DNA of 6,192 nucleotides from Frankiaceae bacterium (GTDB lineage: Bacteria; Actinomycetota; Actinomycetes; JAFAQI01): the NCBI GenBank assembly GCA_030840545.1, contig JAVEEH010000306.1:1-6192 (forward strand). The letters are read 5' to 3'. Shown here piece by piece: positions 5,022-6,192 of this stretch; position 1 is the stretch's first letter, and each line of letters starts with the position of its first letter. A model generated the notes under the pieces. That model saw nothing but the letters and a program-made list of their open reading frames with translations. It made no database searches and had not been told where the DNA came from. The position numbers and the translations under genes are program-made.

Positions 5022-5800
5022 CGGGCGACGCTGCCCACCGGCGCGCGGGGCACGACGGTGTTGGTCAGGCGTCCGATCCGCTCGATCTCGACGCTGACCT
5101 CGTCGCCGATCTGCATCGGCCCCACCCCCGCCGGTGTCCCGGTCAGGATCACGTCGCCGGGGAGCAGCGTCATGCACGACGTGATGTAGGCGATCAGTGC
5201 CGGCACCTTGTGCACGAGCTGTGACGTCCGGCCGTCCTGCTTCGTCTCGCTGTTCAGCGTGGTCGTGATCCGCAGGTCGGCGATGTCGAGTTCCGTCTCG
5301 ATCCACGGCCCGAGCGGGCAGAACGAGTCGTAGCCCTTGGCCCGGGACCACTGACCATCGGCCTTCTGCTGGTCTCGTGCGGTGACGTCGTTCGCGCAGG
5401 TGTAGCCGAGAACGACATCCATGGCCTTGCCCTCGGGCACGTCGCGGCACAGCCGTCCCACCACGACCGCCAGCTCGCCTTCGTAGTCGACCCGCTCGGA
5501 CGACCCGGGATAGGCGATCGGGTCGCCGGGACCGGTCACGGCGGTCGACGGCTTGAGGAAGATGAGCGGCTGCTCCGGCACGTCACCGCCCATTTCGCTC
5601 GCGTGGTCGGCGTAGTTCTTGCCGATCGCCACGACCTTGCTGGGCAGCACCGGAGCCAGCAGCCGCACGTCCGAAACCGGGATCCGTTTCCCGGTGAACG
5701 ACACCGGCCCGAACGGATGGCTCGCAAGCTCGGCGATGTCGTCGCCCTCGACCACGCCGAAGGCGACCTCGCCGTCGTGGGAGAACCTGGCGATGCGCAC
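5018..5800 (-). CDS. Fumarylacetoacetate hydrolase (FAH) family protein
   Basis: A 260-residue soluble protein of the FAH superfamily, members of which cleave or decarboxylate acylpyruvates and oxaloacetate or isomerise hydroxyheptadienedioate. The N-terminal cap VRIARFSHDGEVAFGVVEG is followed by the catalytic domain: GKNYADH (60-66), IFLKPSTAVTGPGDPI (80-95), DYEGELAVVVGR (105-116), GYTCANDVTARDQQ (132-145) and LTGTPAGVGPM (219-229). E107, E109 and D138 are the expected Mg/Mn ligands. GTG 5800 is chosen because VRIARFS is the usual beginning; an upstream frame exists without support. No strong ribosome site precedes it. From memory, close relatives in Corynebacterium act as oxaloacetate decarboxylase, and annotations as 2-hydroxyhepta-2,4-diene-1,7-dioate isomerase are common. 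The true substrate cannot be decided here. It overlaps gltX by 4 bp and is probably first in the operon with it. Confidence 0.92.
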   Translation of the reverse strand: MRIARFSHDGEVAFGVVEGDDIAELASHPFGPVSFTGKRIPVSDVRLLAPVLPSKVVAIGKNYADHASEMGGDVPEQPLIFLKPSTAVTGPGDPIAYPGSSERVDYEGELAVVVGRLCRDVPEGKAMDVVLGYTCANDVTARDQQKADGQWSRAKGYDSFCPLGPWIETELDIADLRITTTLNSETKQDGRTSQLVHKVPALIAYITSCMTLLPGDVILTGTPAGVGPMQIGDEVSVEIERIGRLTNTVVPRAPVGSVAR

Positions 5801-5825
5801 CCCGCGAGGGTATGCGAGCGTCGAG

Positions 5826-5854
5826 ACCGTACGACGACCAGCGGGTCGTGTCCG
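5826..5854 (-). promoter_or_regulatory. Possible promoter of the FAH-gltX operon
   Basis: On the minus strand, CGGACA (5854-5849) and TACGGT (5831-5826) are 17 nt apart. CGGACA matches four of six -35 consensus bases and TACGGT fits TAnnnT. The start site would fall near 5819, about 19 nt before the GTG at 5800. The hexamers are weak and this is a candidate only. Confidence 0.3.
5834..5849. promoter_or_regulatory. Small palindrome in the divergent region between the FAH and PAP2-like genes
   Basis: ACGACC (5834-5839) and GGTCGT (5844-5849) are perfect inverted copies around a 4-nt centre. The palindrome lies in the 74-bp gap between two divergent starts, within the spacer of the proposed FAH promoter. 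It could be an operator, but a 6-bp palindrome in G+C-rich DNA also arises by chance. Confidence 0.2.
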
Positions 5855-5874
5855 GCGACGTCGACAGGAGGTGC

Positions 5875-6192
5875 GTGAACATCGACCCGCGACGCCGGGC
5901 GACCTGGGCACAGATCTGGCTGACCGTCTTCGTGCTGCTGACCGCGCTGGTAGCCGTCGGCGCCTTGGACCACATCGACCAGGTCGTCCGCGATGCGATC
6001 GACAGCCACCGGAGTCGAGCCCTCACGACGGCATGCCGTTATCTGACCGATGTCGTCTCGCCGCCGGTCGACGCAGTCCTGCTCGCGACTGGCAGCATCT
6101 GGGTCGCGCGCCGGCAGCGACAGTGGTGGCCGGTGCTCGTGGCCGCTGCGAGCGGCGGGACGACCTTCGCGGTCGTGTTGATGGTCAAGGCA
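5875..6192 (+). CDS. Probable PAP2-family membrane phosphatase (N-terminal part, cut by window edge)
   Basis: The first 106 residues of a membrane protein, open to the window end. A basic start (VNIDPRRRATWAQ) precedes a hydrophobic helix at about 14-31 (IWLTVFVLLTALVAVGAL). An amphipathic stretch follows, then RYLTDVVSPPVDAVLLATG (55-73) and another helix at about 85-104 ending VVLMVKA. PAP2 phosphatases typically have a short T-D/S-P segment, two helices and then a K-x6-RP motif, and the final lysine (K105) is where that motif would begin. The active-site residues themselves lie outside the window. AGGAGG (5866-5871) is only 3 nt before GTG 5875, which is tight; an in-frame GTG at 5848 is the alternative but lacks a ribosome site. 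If correct, the protein would remove phosphate from lipid phosphates such as phosphatidate or undecaprenyl diphosphate. It could instead be another multi-helix membrane protein. Confidence 0.65.
   Translation, partial: MNIDPRRRATWAQIWLTVFVLLTALVAVGALDHIDQVVRDAIDSHRSRALTTACRYLTDVVSPPVDAVLLATGSIWVARRQRQWWPVLVAAASGGTTFAVVLMVKA

Noticed and set aside
3720..5189. A 489-codon plus-strand open frame across gltX and the FAH gene.
   Set aside because: It crosses two well-supported genes on the other strand and has Arg/His/Pro-rich composition typical of shadow translation.
5022..5450. Extension of the gltX frame upstream to 5450.
   Set aside because: The extra 143 residues are low-complexity and Arg-rich and overlap the FAH gene out of frame. 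MTVRLRVAPSPTG at 5021 is the family N-terminus.
5801..5911. Extension of the FAH frame upstream to 5911.
   Set aside because: It would overlap the start of the divergent PAP2-like gene, and VRIARFS at 5800 is the standard beginning of the family.

Overview
The window is high-G+C DNA with strong G/C third-position bias and frequent GTG starts. It also carries a set of gene families typical of Actinomycetota (actinobacteria). The order FAH-family hydrolase, gltX, tRNA-Gln, tRNA-Glu, IclR regulator (NdgR/LtbR type), leuC is, from memory, a conserved actinobacterial neighbourhood also found in Streptomyces and Mycobacterium. I cannot assign a genus from sequence alone.

Layout, left to right. (1) Positions 1-1399, minus strand: leuC, the large subunit of 3-isopropylmalate dehydratase. 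It is complete at the N-terminus and cut at the window edge within a few residues of its usual C-terminus. (2) A 62-bp divergent region (1400-1461) holds a probable promoter and an imperfect palindrome. (3) 1462-2181, plus: an IclR-family regulator very like NdgR/LtbR, the known regulator of leucine genes. It is followed by a hairpin (2190-2213). (4) 2319-2507, plus: a 62-residue protein of unknown function with a CxCxxC motif. (5) 2652-3398, plus: an HNH-family protein with three exact 42-residue-period Cys/His zinc-finger-like repeats at its N-terminus. Its 3' end runs into the tRNA-Glu gene on the other strand. (6) 3361-3541, minus: tRNA-Glu(CTC) and tRNA-Gln(CTG), with a probable promoter of their own and a hairpin after tRNA-Glu. 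(7) 3597-5021, minus: gltX. (8) 5018-5800, minus: FAH-family hydrolase, overlapping gltX by ATGA. (9) 5875-6192, plus: the N-terminal part of a probable PAP2-family membrane phosphatase, cut by the window edge. No stretch over 300 bases lacks a gene.

How the parts fit. leuC and the regulator form a divergent pair in which the regulator probably controls both promoters. gltX lies just upstream of the two tRNAs that its product is expected to charge. Most actinobacteria make Gln-tRNA(Gln) by mischarging with a non-discriminating GluRS followed by GatCAB amidation, so gltX beside tRNA-Gln and tRNA-Glu is a functional cluster. The interval between tRNA-Glu and the regulator holds the two accessory-looking genes, and the HNH gene is visibly lower in G+C than ndgR or leuC.

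The least ordinary part of the window is this HNH gene with its zinc-finger triplicate and its overlap with the tRNA 3' end. I see no CRISPR array, insertion sequence, integrase or obvious defence operon.
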